The notes: generated from the letters alone by a model not told the origin. A stretch of 64,000 nucleotides of DNA from Petrolisthes cinctipes (GCA_033782935.1 JAWQEG010000129.1:67001-131000); one strand, 5' to 3'; numbered from the stretch's first letter, positions 19,928-30,883 are shown. Translations and numbers: made by a program.

Positions 19928-20340
19928 CCTCCTTACTTCTCCCTCCCACCAGTGAATGGTTCAAGCGAGCAGAGCTCACAACTAGTGTTTCGGGGTTATC
20001 TCGGACAACGTTGACAACGCTGGGTGGGCCTCACGGGAGTGTGACCAGCTGTACCTGCAATTCAGAAGTAATGTTTTAATATTGGCTTTAGCTCTCCCAT
20101 TCTAACCTATTACTTCTGAATTTCAGGCACGTGTCGGCTCAACTCACCTTCCAAGACTTTGTTAGCTATACCGTCCAACAGGGGGAACAAGAGGAAGTAC
20201 TACTCGACCCCCATTGGCGGTCTTTGTATCAGCTATATCATCATCAATATCCCATTTTTCTTTTTTCTAGGAGTGGGGAGGCTCTAGCGCAAGTGCAGGA
20301 CTCCTAACAGGCAAGGGGTCTAACTCCGGGGCTGGGGAGT
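19928..20340. other. Spacer with a 19-bp inverted repeat
   Basis: No gene recognised. Arms at 20054-20072 and 20109-20127 pair at 18 of 19 positions, with ATTACTTCTGAAT at the core and a 36-base loop. Confidence 0.5.
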
Positions 20341-20530
20341 GCTGATGGTGTAGCAGTTAGTACACTCGCCAGACACGCGAGAGATCCTGGGTTCAATTCC
20401 TGGGTCAGTGGAATTGTTGGACAATTTTCTCAGTCCCATAAATCCCTGTTCACCTAGCAGTAAATAGGTACCTGGCTGTAAGAGCAAGGATAGCATGCTA
20501 CCTTGTAGGCTGGGGGAAAGGTGTGTTGAT
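20341..20530 (+). mobile_element. tRNA-derived SINE
   Basis: The head shows an A box TGGTGTAGCAG (20346-20356) and a B box GGTTCAATTCC (20390-20400). Between them is a perfect 5-bp anticodon-like stem, CTCGC / GCGAG, with a 7-base loop CAGACAC. The acceptor stem is reduced to about 4 bp (CTGA / TCAG), so this is not a working tRNA gene. The body at 20450-20480 contains CACCTAGCAGTAAATAGG, which I associate from memory with decapod SINEs. The 3' end runs into a minisatellite. Confidence 0.7.
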
Positions 20531-20717
20531 GGTGGGGGAAGATGTGTTGATGTAAACTACCCAGCACACTTCTCAACTACCCAGCACACACTGGTGAGGG
20601 AAGATGTGTTGACACAAATTACCCAGCACACTTCTCAACTACCCAGCAACACACTGGTGAGGGAAGATGTGTTAATGTAAATACCCAGCACACATCTCAA
20701 CTATCCAGCAACACACT
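20531..20717 (+). repeat. Minisatellite, 62-63-bp unit
   Basis: Three full units start at 20531, 20593 and 20656, and a partial fourth starts at 20718. Each has GGTGAGGGAAGATGTGTT and then ACCCAGCACAC-TCTCAACTA. Periods are 62, 63 and 62 bp. It starts at the 3' side of the SINE and may have grown from its tail. Confidence 0.85.
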
Positions 20718-21053
20718 GGTGAGAGCTGGTTCTATCCAGAAATGAGGAATCTGGCATCCTCTACCACACCCTGGCCTGTTCTGTCTGTCTCTCTTACTAT
20801 CCCTCATTCCTTCAGGGTAGCCGACGAGCTCGCATGATTGGGTGGCACAACAAGGAAGACTACAGACGGTGGAAATGTTGGCCCGGGGATACATGCCTGT
20901 GAGCCAGCAGTCCCCTCGTCCGTTGCCTTCGAAGAAACATATCTCACTATCACCCTGACTCCCATTTGAGGGTCAGAGCATCTCCGTGGCTTCGGTCAAC
21001 CAGATTCGGGACTGCTCGGCCAGACAGTCTGGGGAACAACAACAACAACAACT
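20718..21053 (+). other. Unidentified GC-richer block ending in (AAC)n
   Basis: No coding feature is recognised. The block ends GGGGAACAACAACAACAACAA at about 21034-21052, like the end of the block at 17040-17626, which suggests a retroposon with an (AAC)n tail. Its 5' boundary is not visible. Confidence 0.3.
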
Positions 21054-21144
21054 CCGAGGCTTATTGAATCTTTGGTTGGGTCATTCTTAGGGAGTAGGGT
21101 TCTCAACCCTCATCCCCCCCCCCCCTCCGCCCGTATCGTATCGG

Positions 21145-21374
21145 AATGATTGATTGCTTGATTGATATTAGGCGCCGCAACAGCCAGGTCATATTGGGCC
21201 CAAGAAGGTGACTGAGAGGTGGGACAGTAAGCACAAAATGTAAAAGATTAGAACAGTTGGAGAAGCGAAAGCCCCATTTAATCGCCTTATATGACAAACA
21301 AGGATACTGGGCAGGTATTCGTAGTTTCCCACCCCAGGGTACTACTTTTATTATTATTATTATTATTATTATTC
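21145..21374 (+). mobile_element. Putative retroelement 3' fragment with (TTA)n tail
   Basis: From the GATTGATTGAT-like start near 21150 the sequence is moderately GC-rich and ends in ACTACTTTTA followed by (TTA)n (about 21347-21374). The pattern of unique sequence followed by a trinucleotide tail matches the ends of the other non-LTR elements in the window. No coding sequence is recognised. Confidence 0.35.
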
Positions 21375-22363
21375 ATGTGCCGAACATCGGCTTTTGTCAT
21401 GAAAATTGAGGTTCGAGAAGGTAGTAAGAATAAGTTACAGGGAAAAGGCTGCTGTCAGATGCTACTGACACCTGTGCTTTGGTGAGGAAAAGAAGGTGAG
21501 GTATTAGTAGAGGATAGGTAGTGTTCCAACAGATAGGAATTTGGTGTTGAGGCTGCGAATTAATGTTGCAGAGGTTAGTTAGTTTGGTTATTGTGTGTTG
21601 TGTGTTGAGAGGTGTCTATGAGTACTGTCTCCCTGTTGCAGAAATTTATGAAGAGTGAGTCAAGCAATGGTCCAGGGCATAAAATAGGTTGGTTTCCAAA
21701 AGTTCTAATCTGAGGGGAGTTTAATGACCCATTTGCAAGGGATCCTCTTCCCTCCTTGTATTCACTTTCCCTCCATCCATCTTACTCCTCCGTCTCTCCT
21801 TCCAACCCTTCCCTCCCTCTCTCCTTCCTACCCCTTCATCCATCTTAATCCTCTTGTTGGTGGGTGGTGTAGCCACCAACTATAAGTTGTGCTGCTACCT
21901 AAAGAAGGCTCCAGTGTAAGGGCCACTGTCAGGGTTTCTCCACTACACTTATCAGCCTCAGGAGCTAGTGTCTATAACTCTCTTTAAGAAGTGTTAGTGT
22001 CTATAACTCTCTTTAAGAAGTGCTCAAGGAAGAGAGAGATGCGGTGAATAGTTCCTTATGATTTAATGTCAAAAAATAGTTAACACTATATACAATTCTC
22101 TGCGTACCTGACGTTAACAAAGCTAAGAGTATTTGGTTATGGTATTAAATGTATAATACATGTTTTGTATACATGAAATTTTGCAAGAGTATGCAGACAA
22201 TGATATTACACTAAATGGCAAAGAGAATATGCTGAAAGAAATTGCATAGGCTATCTGCATGAAGGAATGTAATGGTAAATGAATCACAATACAGGGCTGG
22301 TAGATAATTAGAGAATGGTTACACACTCAATCAAAGAAAATCGACCTATTTTATTGTACACTA

Positions 22364-22365
<2 letters not shown>
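21375..22365. other. Spacer with a 28-bp tandem duplication
   Basis: No gene recognised. TAGTGTCTATAACTCTCTTT is part of a 28-bp unit repeated twice at 21966-22021. A C/T-rich tract lies at about 21740-21850. Confidence 0.55.

Positions 22366-22420
<55 letters not shown>
22366..22420 (+). repeat. (CT)n microsatellite
   Basis: An uninterrupted 55-base CT run. Confidence 0.95.
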
Positions 22421-22424
<4 letters not shown>

Positions 22425-23083
22425 CATTTTACTTTTCCCTCCCTTCCCCTTTTTCTTGATAGTAAAATATATAAGGGGAAGTTTTTCGATGATTGAATTT
22501 TAAATATAAACATGATGAAGGTGTGTGTTATGTGGTGTGTTTGTTTGCTAGATGTGAAAAGGGTAATAGTGATGTTGGACTACTACGGAAGTTTCAACTT
22601 TTTACGTCACTTGTCTAACGTCCATCCAAGGAATGCTTTCTTCCCTTTTCGGGTGGTGTCTTCAGTTTCCTCCTGATTGTCGCATTATATACAATTTCGT
22701 TTAAGGGTCCCCGTGTTGTAGTAAGAAACTTGGAGGTTCGTGAGTCCTTCAAACATTGCTACGAAATACCACCCTTATTGAAGGAGTTTGTTTCGTGGCA
22801 TAGGCAGGAGGAATCAGAAGCCTCCAGATCTCATACACGTTCGAGAGGTCCTTAATAATTTAAGAGATATTTGTAAGTTGTGAAAAGGGAATACCGAACT
22901 GCCAGGGGAAAAATCTCTCGTCGTATTTGTTGTTACCTGTGTGTTCACTTCGAGTTTGTTGAAAAAAAAAAAAAAAAAAAAATTGATTTCATTATGAAAA
23001 GTAATGATATCTAAAACACTACTGAATCTACTTTTTTCTGCAATTGAAAATAAATTAATTTCCTTCCTATCCTATCCCTACAG
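22421..23083. other. Spacer, possible intron
   Basis: No exon is recognised with confidence. A21 lies at 22962-22982. A frame at about 22697-22858 (RNLEVRESFKHCYEIPPLLK) reads plausibly but matches nothing I know. The last 25 bases are a pyrimidine tract ending in the acceptor before 23084. Confidence 0.35.
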
Positions 23084-23161
23084 ATGTGCAACCCATGTGT
23101 TAACTATGACTTTATTGGCAAGTTCGAGTGCCTGGCCTAGGACGTGTCATACGCCTTCAAG
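23084..23161 (+). pseudogene. Carbohydrate sulfotransferase-like exon with nonsense codon
   Basis: After a strong acceptor (CCTATCCCTACAG) the frame reads MCNPCVNYDFIGKFECLA, then TAG at 23138-23140, then DVSYAFK and a donor-like AAG/GTGATG at 23161. The pattern C-x-P-C-(2-3)-YD-hydrophobic-hydrophobic-G-K-[FY]-E is the conserved block near the C-terminus of Golgi carbohydrate sulfotransferases of the HNK-1/chondroitin family (CHST8-14 type), which transfer sulfate from PAPS to glycan chains. The stop stands where a Gln or Glu codon is expected. Reading through the donor gives an acidic tail ending in TAA at 23231. No other exon of the gene was found nearby, so this is a stray or dead exon, or a gene with a long upstream intron. 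Confidence 0.55.
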
Positions 23162-23233
23162 GTGATGAAGGAGGAGGAGGATGAAGAAGAAGAGGACTTC
23201 TTGTTGTCATCTCGTGCCCCTTCCACCACCTAA

Positions 23234-23706
23234 TCACTGGCTCACACATACCTTTCACAACTCACACCGCATCAAAGATTATCCATTCTCTCAAAATACC
23301 TCCTGGATTATCTCATACTTGATTATAGTTTACTGTAAACAGGGTACTAATAATTATCCTTCCTGATTCACCTTCACCTTTTTGTTATATTAATCCTTAA
23401 TGGATAATGTATAAGCATGTTCGGAAATAAATATGAATTTCCTAGGATTGTGGGATGTGATATGGAAGGATTTGATTTTATTAGGGGATAAAATAGGAGT
23501 GCCTTATTCATGGAAAACTCTGATGCATTCTATTACATCGTAAATATATATTGGGTGGTTGTGTATTTATGTTGCCACGCCTCCCGTTGGTTCACTCTGC
23601 TCCGAAGACGGGCCAATGCCACCTAGTCCCTACAGCTACGCCATGATGCCGTAGCCCAGGGTTCTATTATTTGTTAATATTATTTTTTTATTTCTAGTCT
23701 GGTCCA
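23234..23706. other. Spacer, no gene recognised
   Basis: AT-rich to 23560, then a mixed block up to the truncated 3' end of non-LTR element 3. Nothing recognisable is seen. Confidence 0.5.
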
Positions 23707-24150
23707 CTACCTTTGCCACAGGAGATTAATCCGAGATTTAATGAAGGACACAAAATACCTGAGATCCGTGCAGACTATGCTAAGGTCCAGATCGCCAATT
23801 AACCCTACTAATATATCAGCCTGTTCATTGCCATAGATACCACAATGTGAAGGTACCCATATTAGCTTGATTGACTTATTGGCACTAAACAGCTTACTAA
23901 TGATATTACCCTGTATATCACTGTTAGTAATATTTAAGGATTTAATGGCTTTACATGAACTTAACGAATCAGTAAAGATAACTATCCTATCATGGGTCGT
24001 CGATAGGGCAAAATCCAAAGCTTTATCAAGAGCTAAAAACTCAACAAGGAAAATCGATGTATGATTCAGCAGTCAGAATCTCAACTGACATTCAGTCGAC
24101 CACGCACCTGCACCCACACATTCATCTGTCTTGCAGCTGTCAGTATACAT
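23707..24150 (-). pseudogene. RNase H domain of element 3
   Basis: The frame reads HVYTDSCKTDECVGAGAWS (first catalytic Asp, codons within 24133-24147), a stop, then FLVEFLALDKAL (catalytic Glu), VIFTDSLSSCKAI (second Asp) and LIWVPSHCGIYGNEQAD (His and last Asp). All four metal-binding positions of RNase H are visible. It degrades the RNA strand of the RNA-DNA hybrid in intact elements. The C-terminal part is cut off at 23707. Confidence 0.85.
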
Positions 24151-24239
24151 GTGGAAATATAGCAGATTTTGAACAACAATCTCTCAAAACCTCTGGTGTT
24201 CGAGTACCTCCACCACCTGCACCCGGGATTAAGCCTCTG

Positions 24240-24640
24240 GTAACCAGAAATCCATGATAGTAATACTTACTATGACCAGGGTATCGATTGTTGAAAAGTC
24301 TTTACTAACACACTCTATGAGGTAGTGATTTCTGGCTCTGATGGACCTCACGCCAGTGCTCTCCGAGACCAAGTGACTCCCAGGCAGATGACTCGACCCT
24401 TCCAGGGGCCTATCGCCATAGGCCCCTGTGTGGGATTGCCCCCCCCCCCCCAAGGCATTCCTAGGAGGAGGATTCGGCTCCCTGGGTATGTGTTCCTGGG
24501 GCCTGGTCCCCTTTGGCATCTAGCCAGTGCCCACTGGGGCCCTTTGGTTCTTGGACAGATGCACTTGCCAAAGCAAGGCATTCCCGGGGAGATGACCATT
24601 GTTGGTCTCGTCTCAGATGGAGGAGAGGCACTTGTGACTC
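24240..24640. other. GC-rich block inside element 3
   Basis: About 400 bp clearly richer in G and C than the element around it, including a C-run at about 24439-24452. It has the self-complementary pair GGGGCCTATCG / CCATAGGCCCC (about 24408-24428). No retroelement motif is readable through it, so it is either an inserted repeat or a strongly diverged linker. Overlapping open frames on both strands reflect its base composition. Confidence 0.35.
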
Positions 24641-25760
24641 CTATTTGAGGCACTCGATTCGAGTGCAACATAGAGTTCCAATACACACACGCAAACACGC
24701 ATCACATCCGAACCATTCAACACAGAATCAGATGCCGAACCATACACTTTTGACCCACAATCTACTGCTTTTAGAAGTTTAGTTTTTAACTGACTGACTT
24801 GGACGTACCATGTCAGTCGACAGTCCAAATGCAGTCCAAGAAATTTAACAGAATTTGGGACAGGTAAATGGTGGTCAGCCATGGTCAACCGGACGTTAGG
24901 CTTCCTCCTGTGAGTGAAAATCACCCTTACACTCTTTCTTGCTGAAAACTTAAAACTCCACTGGAGGCCTCAATTATGATTCAGATCCAGTGCCAATTAA
25001 ATCCGAGTTGCCGAAAACTCTGCACTACAGCTGGAGTGCCATATTGCAAAGTCATCGGAGTACAGTGAGTATTTAAGATTTCGAGGAGGAACTGGTAAAA
25101 TGTCATTGGTCATGCATAAAAATAAGGTCGGAGACAGGACACTCTCCTGTGGGACCCCGTTTGCCTGGATAAATATGTCTGAGAAAGTGTCTGTTTCTGA
25201 GAGAAGTTTGACAGAGAAAGTTCTGTAATATATGAAGTTTAAAAAACAAAAATGGGCAGGTTACCGAGGAATCCTATCGCATATTGTTTCCTGAAGAGGC
25301 CATGTCGCCAAGTCATGTCGTAGGCTTTTTCAATATCTAAAAATATTGCAATCAAAAGATGTTTTTTTGGCAAATGCCTCAATGCCTCTTGAATTTAAAT
25401 TTCCAGGTTTACTAGCTGATCGAGTGATTGGCGACCTTTGCAGAAGCCGCACTGCTCGTCAACCAGTAAGTCCCGGGAATTTTAAAAGTGCAATAGCCTA
25501 CGATTAACAATTTGTTCCATGATCTTGCATAAGCAACTTGTGAGCGCAATAGGGTGATACGTCGTAGTCAATCTGGGGTCCCTCCCTCCTTTCGGTATGG
25601 GAATAATATGTGCAAAGTGCCACGAGTTTGGAAAAGTCTGTCCCCTCCAAATCTCGTTGAACACCTGCAAAATCTTGATCATGGACCCATGATCAACATG
25701 CTTTATCATCTCATACCGAATATCATCGGGTCCTGGGGATGTCTCACTTCAGGCTCCTAG
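24613..25760 (-). pseudogene. Reverse transcriptase of element 3
   Basis: Motifs appear in order across several frames: PGPDDIRYEMIKH, IIPIPKGGRDPR, HPIALTSCLCKIMEQIVNRR, a stop, DEQCGFCKGRQS, motif A IAIFLDIEKAYD (about 25330-25370), motif B ANGVPQESVLSPTLF, and motif C with YSDD (codons 25051-25062) where relatives usually have YADD. The thumb carries VKFLGLHLDCRLTW. At least one shift lies between motifs A and B, and others follow near 24950 and 24640. Confidence 0.82.
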
Positions 25761-25825
25761 GGCTTGTGCAAGCTCTTGCATTGTTAGATCACTGTTGTAA
25801 TCTAATTCATCTCCTGTTGCAAAGT

Positions 25826-26880
25826 CTATATGCTGCAGCTCTGTTGCTTAGTTGATGGGCAGGAATGTTGGATGGTAATAATTTCCAGAGCTGCTAGCGA
25901 AAGAGAACTGCCTGGCGAGGGGTTTCTGATGGTTCCACCTCTCACATGTTTATACTTGCAAAAATTCTCATCACTAATGTGATTTTTTAAATGGCTGTAG
26001 GCTCTATTCCTCTCACACAGGACCCTGCGGCAATCTGTCGTCCACCATGGAAATATATGCTTTTCGCTATCTATCGAAGACTTAGGAATTGTTGACGTTG
26101 TGCCTTTGATAATACTATGTTTAACACTATTTACTTTATCATCAATGGTTTCTCCAGCAAATTCAATATTGACACTCTTTGTGAAGGACACCCAGTCTGA
26201 CTTTTTTACGTTAAATTTATGGGTTAAAGGCTCTGTAATAGTGTCGCTTGTAAACTTTATCAAAACAGGGAAATTGTCGCTTCCTAAAGAGTCGTCAATG
26301 GTTAACCACTGGCACGAGGCTGCAATTGATGGGGAGACCAGAGATTGGTCAAGGACGCTAAAATTATCAGTATTATCGACAACTCTCGTCGGACTACCGT
26401 CGTTGGAATCATCGATTAGGTGGGCCACCTGTTCCCCCTTCCTATCATCCCACAGGGAACCCCATAACGTATGATGAGCATTGAAATCTCCTAAAATTAA
26501 TTTTCTACAGGGCAGGCTATCCTGTAGATCAAAAACATCATCATAAGTTACTGTGTCAGGAGGACAATAGACAGAACAGATATTCAGGTAAGTAACACCG
26601 GATTTTACTCTGCAAGCGACACTTTCCAGAGGAAAATTACAGGGCACATCAGTAAAAGGGAGGTTATGCCGGACGTAAATGGCCACCCCACTTCCCTCTA
26701 CCGTCTCTCCTGATCAAGCTGTAGTTCCGAAGCTGAGCAACCTCATCTTCGACTTGGTCCTTCAGATGAGTTTCCTGAAGGGTGATAATATCGGCAGCGT
26801 AAAAAGAGGCCAAAAACTTGAGTTCACTTAATCTAGCACAAAGACTTCGACAATTCCATTGGATTATGGTTAGTGCGAAG
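25826..26880 (-). pseudogene. APE endonuclease of element 3
   Basis: The domain starts near 26875 with IIQWNCRSLCARLSELKF (metal-binding Asn), then TLQETHLKDQ (catalytic Glu). The frame shifts near 26690 and continues with VAIYVRHNLPF, ICSVYCPP, LILGDFNAHHTLWGS (catalytic Asp/Asn) and LGSDNFPVLIKF. In the last motif Asn replaces the catalytic His of SDH, which should abolish nicking even without the frameshift. A linker with FPWWTTDCRRVLCERNRAY follows, and the frame is lost near 25960. Confidence 0.85.
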
Positions 26881-28164
26881 ATTATCTTTGTTTATGGGGT
26901 TTCGGGGAGCCTCGTCCTTGAGACCGAACCTTCTTAAGAAGGCAAGGAAGATCCTCCTCTTCTCCTGCACTTGCCGGGATCTCCCTCGGGATGGTTTCGC
27001 GATGGTAGACTCCATCGCCTGCTCCTCTCCGCTTGACACAGAGCCAGTCCCCGAAAGGCCAGTCTCACGAGAGTCCGAATGGCTCCTGGATGAAGTTCTC
27101 ATGGGAGTTGCCTGAGCGAGAACATGAGATCTAGCAATTGACTCGGTATCATCAGGCTTGTAGTGCTTCTTTTACTGGGTTGATACAGCACTTTCCTTCA
27201 ATTTCTTGGTCAACTTTCTACCTGAAGCAGTAATTTATTAACTTGATCCTTCAATACCTCAATTTCCTTTTCCTTGGTCCTAATAATCTGGCTAACACCA
27301 GTTGTATCAGCAGTGGTGCCAGTCATTACTGCAGCATAGGAGATTGTAGGAGTCTGATTAACCCCCTCCACTCTCCTTTTTGCCTCACCATAACTAACAT
27401 CATGAGCCCATATGTATGCCAATGTCTCGGTCTCCACCTTTAGGCTCCAGCAGTCAATTGCACTTGCCTGGTGGGGGCTGCCACAATTAGCACACTTGAA
27501 CGTTGTTGCAGAGCACAGAGATGTTTCGTGATTACCAGCACATTTACCACAAGTGAATGAATTCGAATCTTTACTAAAGCACCTCAATGCTGTGTGTCAA
27601 AACTTCTGGCAACGGACACAACGCATGAGTTCCTGTACATAAAGTCTGACGTGAACTATTTCGTATCCATTTTTAACCGTATCCAGAGTCTGAGATGAGG
27701 CAAAAGTAAAAAAACATAAACCAGACTTCTCTCTCATGTTCTCTCCCTTCTTGGTCATGCATCGGACATCTACAGCGCCTTGGTCCTTCATGCTTTCTGG
27801 AATGTCTGCCTCATCCAGGGATGCCAAATCCCTATGGAAAATGATGCCCTTACAGGTATTTGGGCCTACTGGAATGGTGGTTTTCATTCGGAGGTCATGT
27901 ATTTGCGTCAGCTTAAGGAGATCCTTAACCTGGGATGCCTTCAGCACTTCAACCAGGAGGCTACCATCAGTAACTTCTAAACATAATCAAGACTGCCAAA
28001 CACCTGACCACCAAGGACCTTTTTGATGATATTCGGGCTAACAGTCTTGAGAGACTGACCAACATTCACACAGCGATATTTACATAACGACCATTCAGGG
28101 GAAGAATCTCAATAGCAATTCGTCTTTGTCTGTCTACCGTTGGGGTTCCATTATTGTCCGCCAT
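26833..28164 (-). pseudogene. ORF1 (Gag-like) of element 3
   Basis: The ATG at 28164 begins MADNNGTPTVDRQRRI. Two shifts (near 28065 and 27990) lead to EVTDGSLLVEVLKASQVKDL and a domain ending RLYVQELMRCVRCQKF. There a TGA at 27597-27599 falls inside the first zinc knuckle (CX2CX4HX4C). The frame then continues HTALRC and a second knuckle, CGKCAGNHETSLC, with a third Cys-rich motif CANCGSPHQASAIDC. A coiled-coil-like stretch ends at 27210. A serine/arginine-rich C-terminal segment (27102-26833, another frame) overlaps the start of the endonuclease. ORF1 proteins of this kind bind element RNA. Confidence 0.82.
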
Positions 28165-28514
28165 TGTCCTAGAACATTCCTTGGTCGTCAACCTCCCTCC
28201 TTGAGGAGGAGGGATGCTAGTCGGGGAAACATCATTCCTGGGTATCAGACTATTACCGACCCCTCGTCCTAGCACACCTACCTAACTTCCTTACCTATGA
28301 TATCAACCCCCAAAGAGACAATAATTTTTGGAAGATAGTAAGATATAAGTAGCTAATTTGAAACAAGTTTCTAGATGAGGGAGAATGTGACCGTTTGCAA
28401 TGAAAACAAAAGGGTGGATTTGGCCAGGAGTCCTTTAATCCTCTAAGCGTGGGCCTTCTGGCTTGCATCACCTCTTTAGCTCGGGTCCTATTCCTGCCTC
28501 ACGCTCATAATGTA
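28165..28514. other. 5' flank of element 3
   Basis: Probably 5' UTR of element 3 for part of its length. No gene recognised. Confidence 0.35.
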
Positions 28515-28800
28515 AAGAACACTTTTGATGGCTAATAGCGTGTAAACCACTTACCCTACATAAATAAATGTTACATAATATTTAAGTACAAACCTTTAGT
28601 TGATTCCTCATGTTCTTGTGAAAACTAAATGGACATTTATAGGATGGGTAGCTAGCTCAGAATTACCACAACTTCAAGCACAATATTACACTCTCCTGAC
28701 AATTCTAAAGATGTTTTGACGCCTTATTACATCATAAAACGTGTCGGAATCACATTTTTCAATACAACAATATGAAATATAATGTCACTGTCATTTTTAC
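28515..28800 (+). repeat. Dispersed repeat family Y, copy 2
   Basis: Collinear with 16281-16560 in the same orientation. Starts near TTTGATGGCTAATAGCG and ends near AATGTCACTGTCATTTTTAC. Confidence 0.65.
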
Positions 28801-30302
28801 TTACATATATCGTAATTAGCGCACAAATGGAGTGATGAAAATACAGCCTTACTTGCTCAGAGCTATCCCTACACTGGCAAAACAAAGCTGGTGTGACTCG
28901 TGGGAGCTCCTAAGCACACACCTCCTCTGTTGTGAGCCTAATCAAGCATGTCAGGGGGCGAGCAAATTTAAATACTGCGCTGTCGACGTATGTCATCACC
29001 CGCGGTTACCCACGCTTGATGTTGGTGTCGACTTATGTCGTCACCCGTGGTTTAAGGATTAAAGGATGTGAACCTGAACATGTGTGGCACTTTTGATCGT
29101 TTTCACAAGGTTTAGAGTCTCCATATAATTTAAAATAATACTACATTTTCTCACCCCTCCACCCATCATAGAGACCAACAAGTAGAGGCTGGAATCTGGA
29201 AATATAAAGAAGCTTACAATAATATGGTAGCCAATAAATGACACTCACTGGACCAATGGGATGTCTACCTTACAATGCCCACTTGACCTAATACTGGGAT
29301 CACACATCTGTGATCCAACATCTACGACTATCTACGATGCCGAAAATGTTGGAAGTAGCCACCTAAAGACCACGATGCCCAACAACTAGGCAGATATCGT
29401 GATCCATTACAACATTTGGTCGTCCTTTACTCGCTTTAAGTTGAAGTTGTTTGCGATCATCACACGCGAAGCAAGGAAAGATCGAGGAGTGATTGTTTGC
29501 ATTTCACAACTTACTGCATCTATCGCAGACTTTATACAGGGAGTAATCATGATGACGTCCTGAGCACCTGTTAGGTTTTGCGATGGCTGCTCCTTTGTAG
29601 CTCAACTGCCCCTCCCTTGCAGTTCGATTTCCCACTGATGTCAAAAAGTTATTGAGGTTCTGACGTCACAGCTATATATTGAAGGGTGGGTCCACCTACC
29701 TGTACACTTCCCAATCTCCTCCTCCAAAAGCAGAATATATTATAATCCATATCATATAGGCTAAACATGTAATACGTATAGTAGATGAAATAATATAAGA
29801 GGTATTATTATTATTATTATTATTATTACAAAATAGTACATTACAGAACAAACAAAATACTGAAATTAAAAATGCAACTAACCATCAGAGAATAATCGTA
29901 CCTGCTGTATTTCACATTAGCAACACATTAACACTCACGCACAGCTGTCGCATAAGCTGCATTTTAGGAAAAAAAAAAAAAAAAATTGTGTTCGACCACG
30001 GACGCCACATTGAGGTCCTAATTTTGGGAAAAAAAAAAAATTCTCAAAAGTTAATTGTTGGGTAGGTTTAATTCAAATTTGGACGCCACATAGCGTCCTA
30101 TACACTGGTAATATATAAAATAGGATGAAGCACGCACTGACTGGATAGTCTAGCTGCCCACCTCAGTCAGTTTCCCCAATTCAACCTAGCACGCGATACA
30201 CGAGGTGTGTCCTGCCACACCCATGCAGGACAAAACCAGACCGTGCTCGAGTGCTAACGTTAGTTAATTTATATATTACACAAACATAACTTCTTCAGGA
30301 AC
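28801..30302. other. Spacer with hairpin and simple repeats
   Basis: No gene recognised. A hairpin GGATCACACATCTGTGATCC lies at 29297-29316 (8-bp stem, 4-base loop). (ATT)n lies at about 29804-29827. Two A-runs (about 29970-29986 and 30030-30041) each follow a TTTTGGG or TTTTAGG word, and GGACGCCACAT occurs twice (about 30000 and 30083), which suggests a small local duplication. Confidence 0.5.
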
Positions 30303-30720
30303 TTACCAGAGGTGTACTTCTGTTCCTTCTTCATAGTGGTGCTGGGGGAAGATGGTTGGTGGTCGCTGGGAGGTCGTTACGCTATTGCTACCGAGTGAGT
30401 AGAGACTATGCTGAGAAGCATCGAGCAGGCAACTTATAAAGGAGAGATGCATCGCTGCCACATTGTTTAATGAAGGAGTCGATCGACTGCACAACACTTT
30501 GACGCTGCAAGTAGTTGAGCGATCCGACAATTTGGCAAAGTCCCTTCATCACAGATAGTCGCAGATAGATGCCAGCATAAGTCTGAGGACTAAAAACTAG
30601 CTGTTGACACTGCTGGGTTAAATCTAGACAAACCGATTTACTTAGACAGACCTTCCAGGTCTCCCGTCTGGTTGAAATATGGGACCAAAGAAGTGTGTTG
30701 TTATCCACATGGCACACCAT
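30303..30720 (-). other. Unrecognised open frames
   Basis: A 104-codon minus frame (30406-30720) reads like a protein, with core VCHVDNNTLLWSHISTRR and then QTYAGIYLRLSVMKGLCQIV. A second frame (30303-30530) overlaps it. I recognise no family. It may be a fragment of another retroelement or gene. Confidence 0.2.
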
Positions 30721-30883
30721 GTTTAATCACTCAAACATTAGGGTAGCCACGCCAGCATAAACATGGGGGAGCTTTACCCTGGTCCTGATGATCTGAGCAT
30801 ACGAGTATATACTAACCTGCCCGCTAAGGAAGGTACAGCCATGGCTGATAGTGCTGTACCAGGGTCCAAGGAGTGTTGGGGAA

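Larger units (their letters stand above)
23707..28164 (-). mobile_element. Non-LTR retrotransposon 3 (I-group-like, decayed)
   Basis: On the minus strand, in order: ORF1 with zinc knuckles (28164 to about 26833), APE endonuclease, reverse transcriptase and RNase H. An RNase H domain after the RT, with a Gag-like ORF1, places it in the I-like group rather than Jockey or CR1. It is the most complete element in domain content, but every domain carries frameshifts or stops. The 3' end is lost within or just after RNase H near 23707, and a GC-rich block (24240-24640) separates RT and RNase H. No tail or target-site duplication was seen. Confidence 0.88.

Noticed and set aside
20341..20412. Functional tRNA gene (plus)
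   Set aside because: The anticodon stem is perfect, but the acceptor stem has only about 4 bp, position 33 is A rather than T, and the sequence continues into a SINE body.
24325..24698. Overlapping frames on both strands near 24.5 kb
   Set aside because: They reflect high GC content with few stops. The frames read on through the edge of the retroelement and show no domain.
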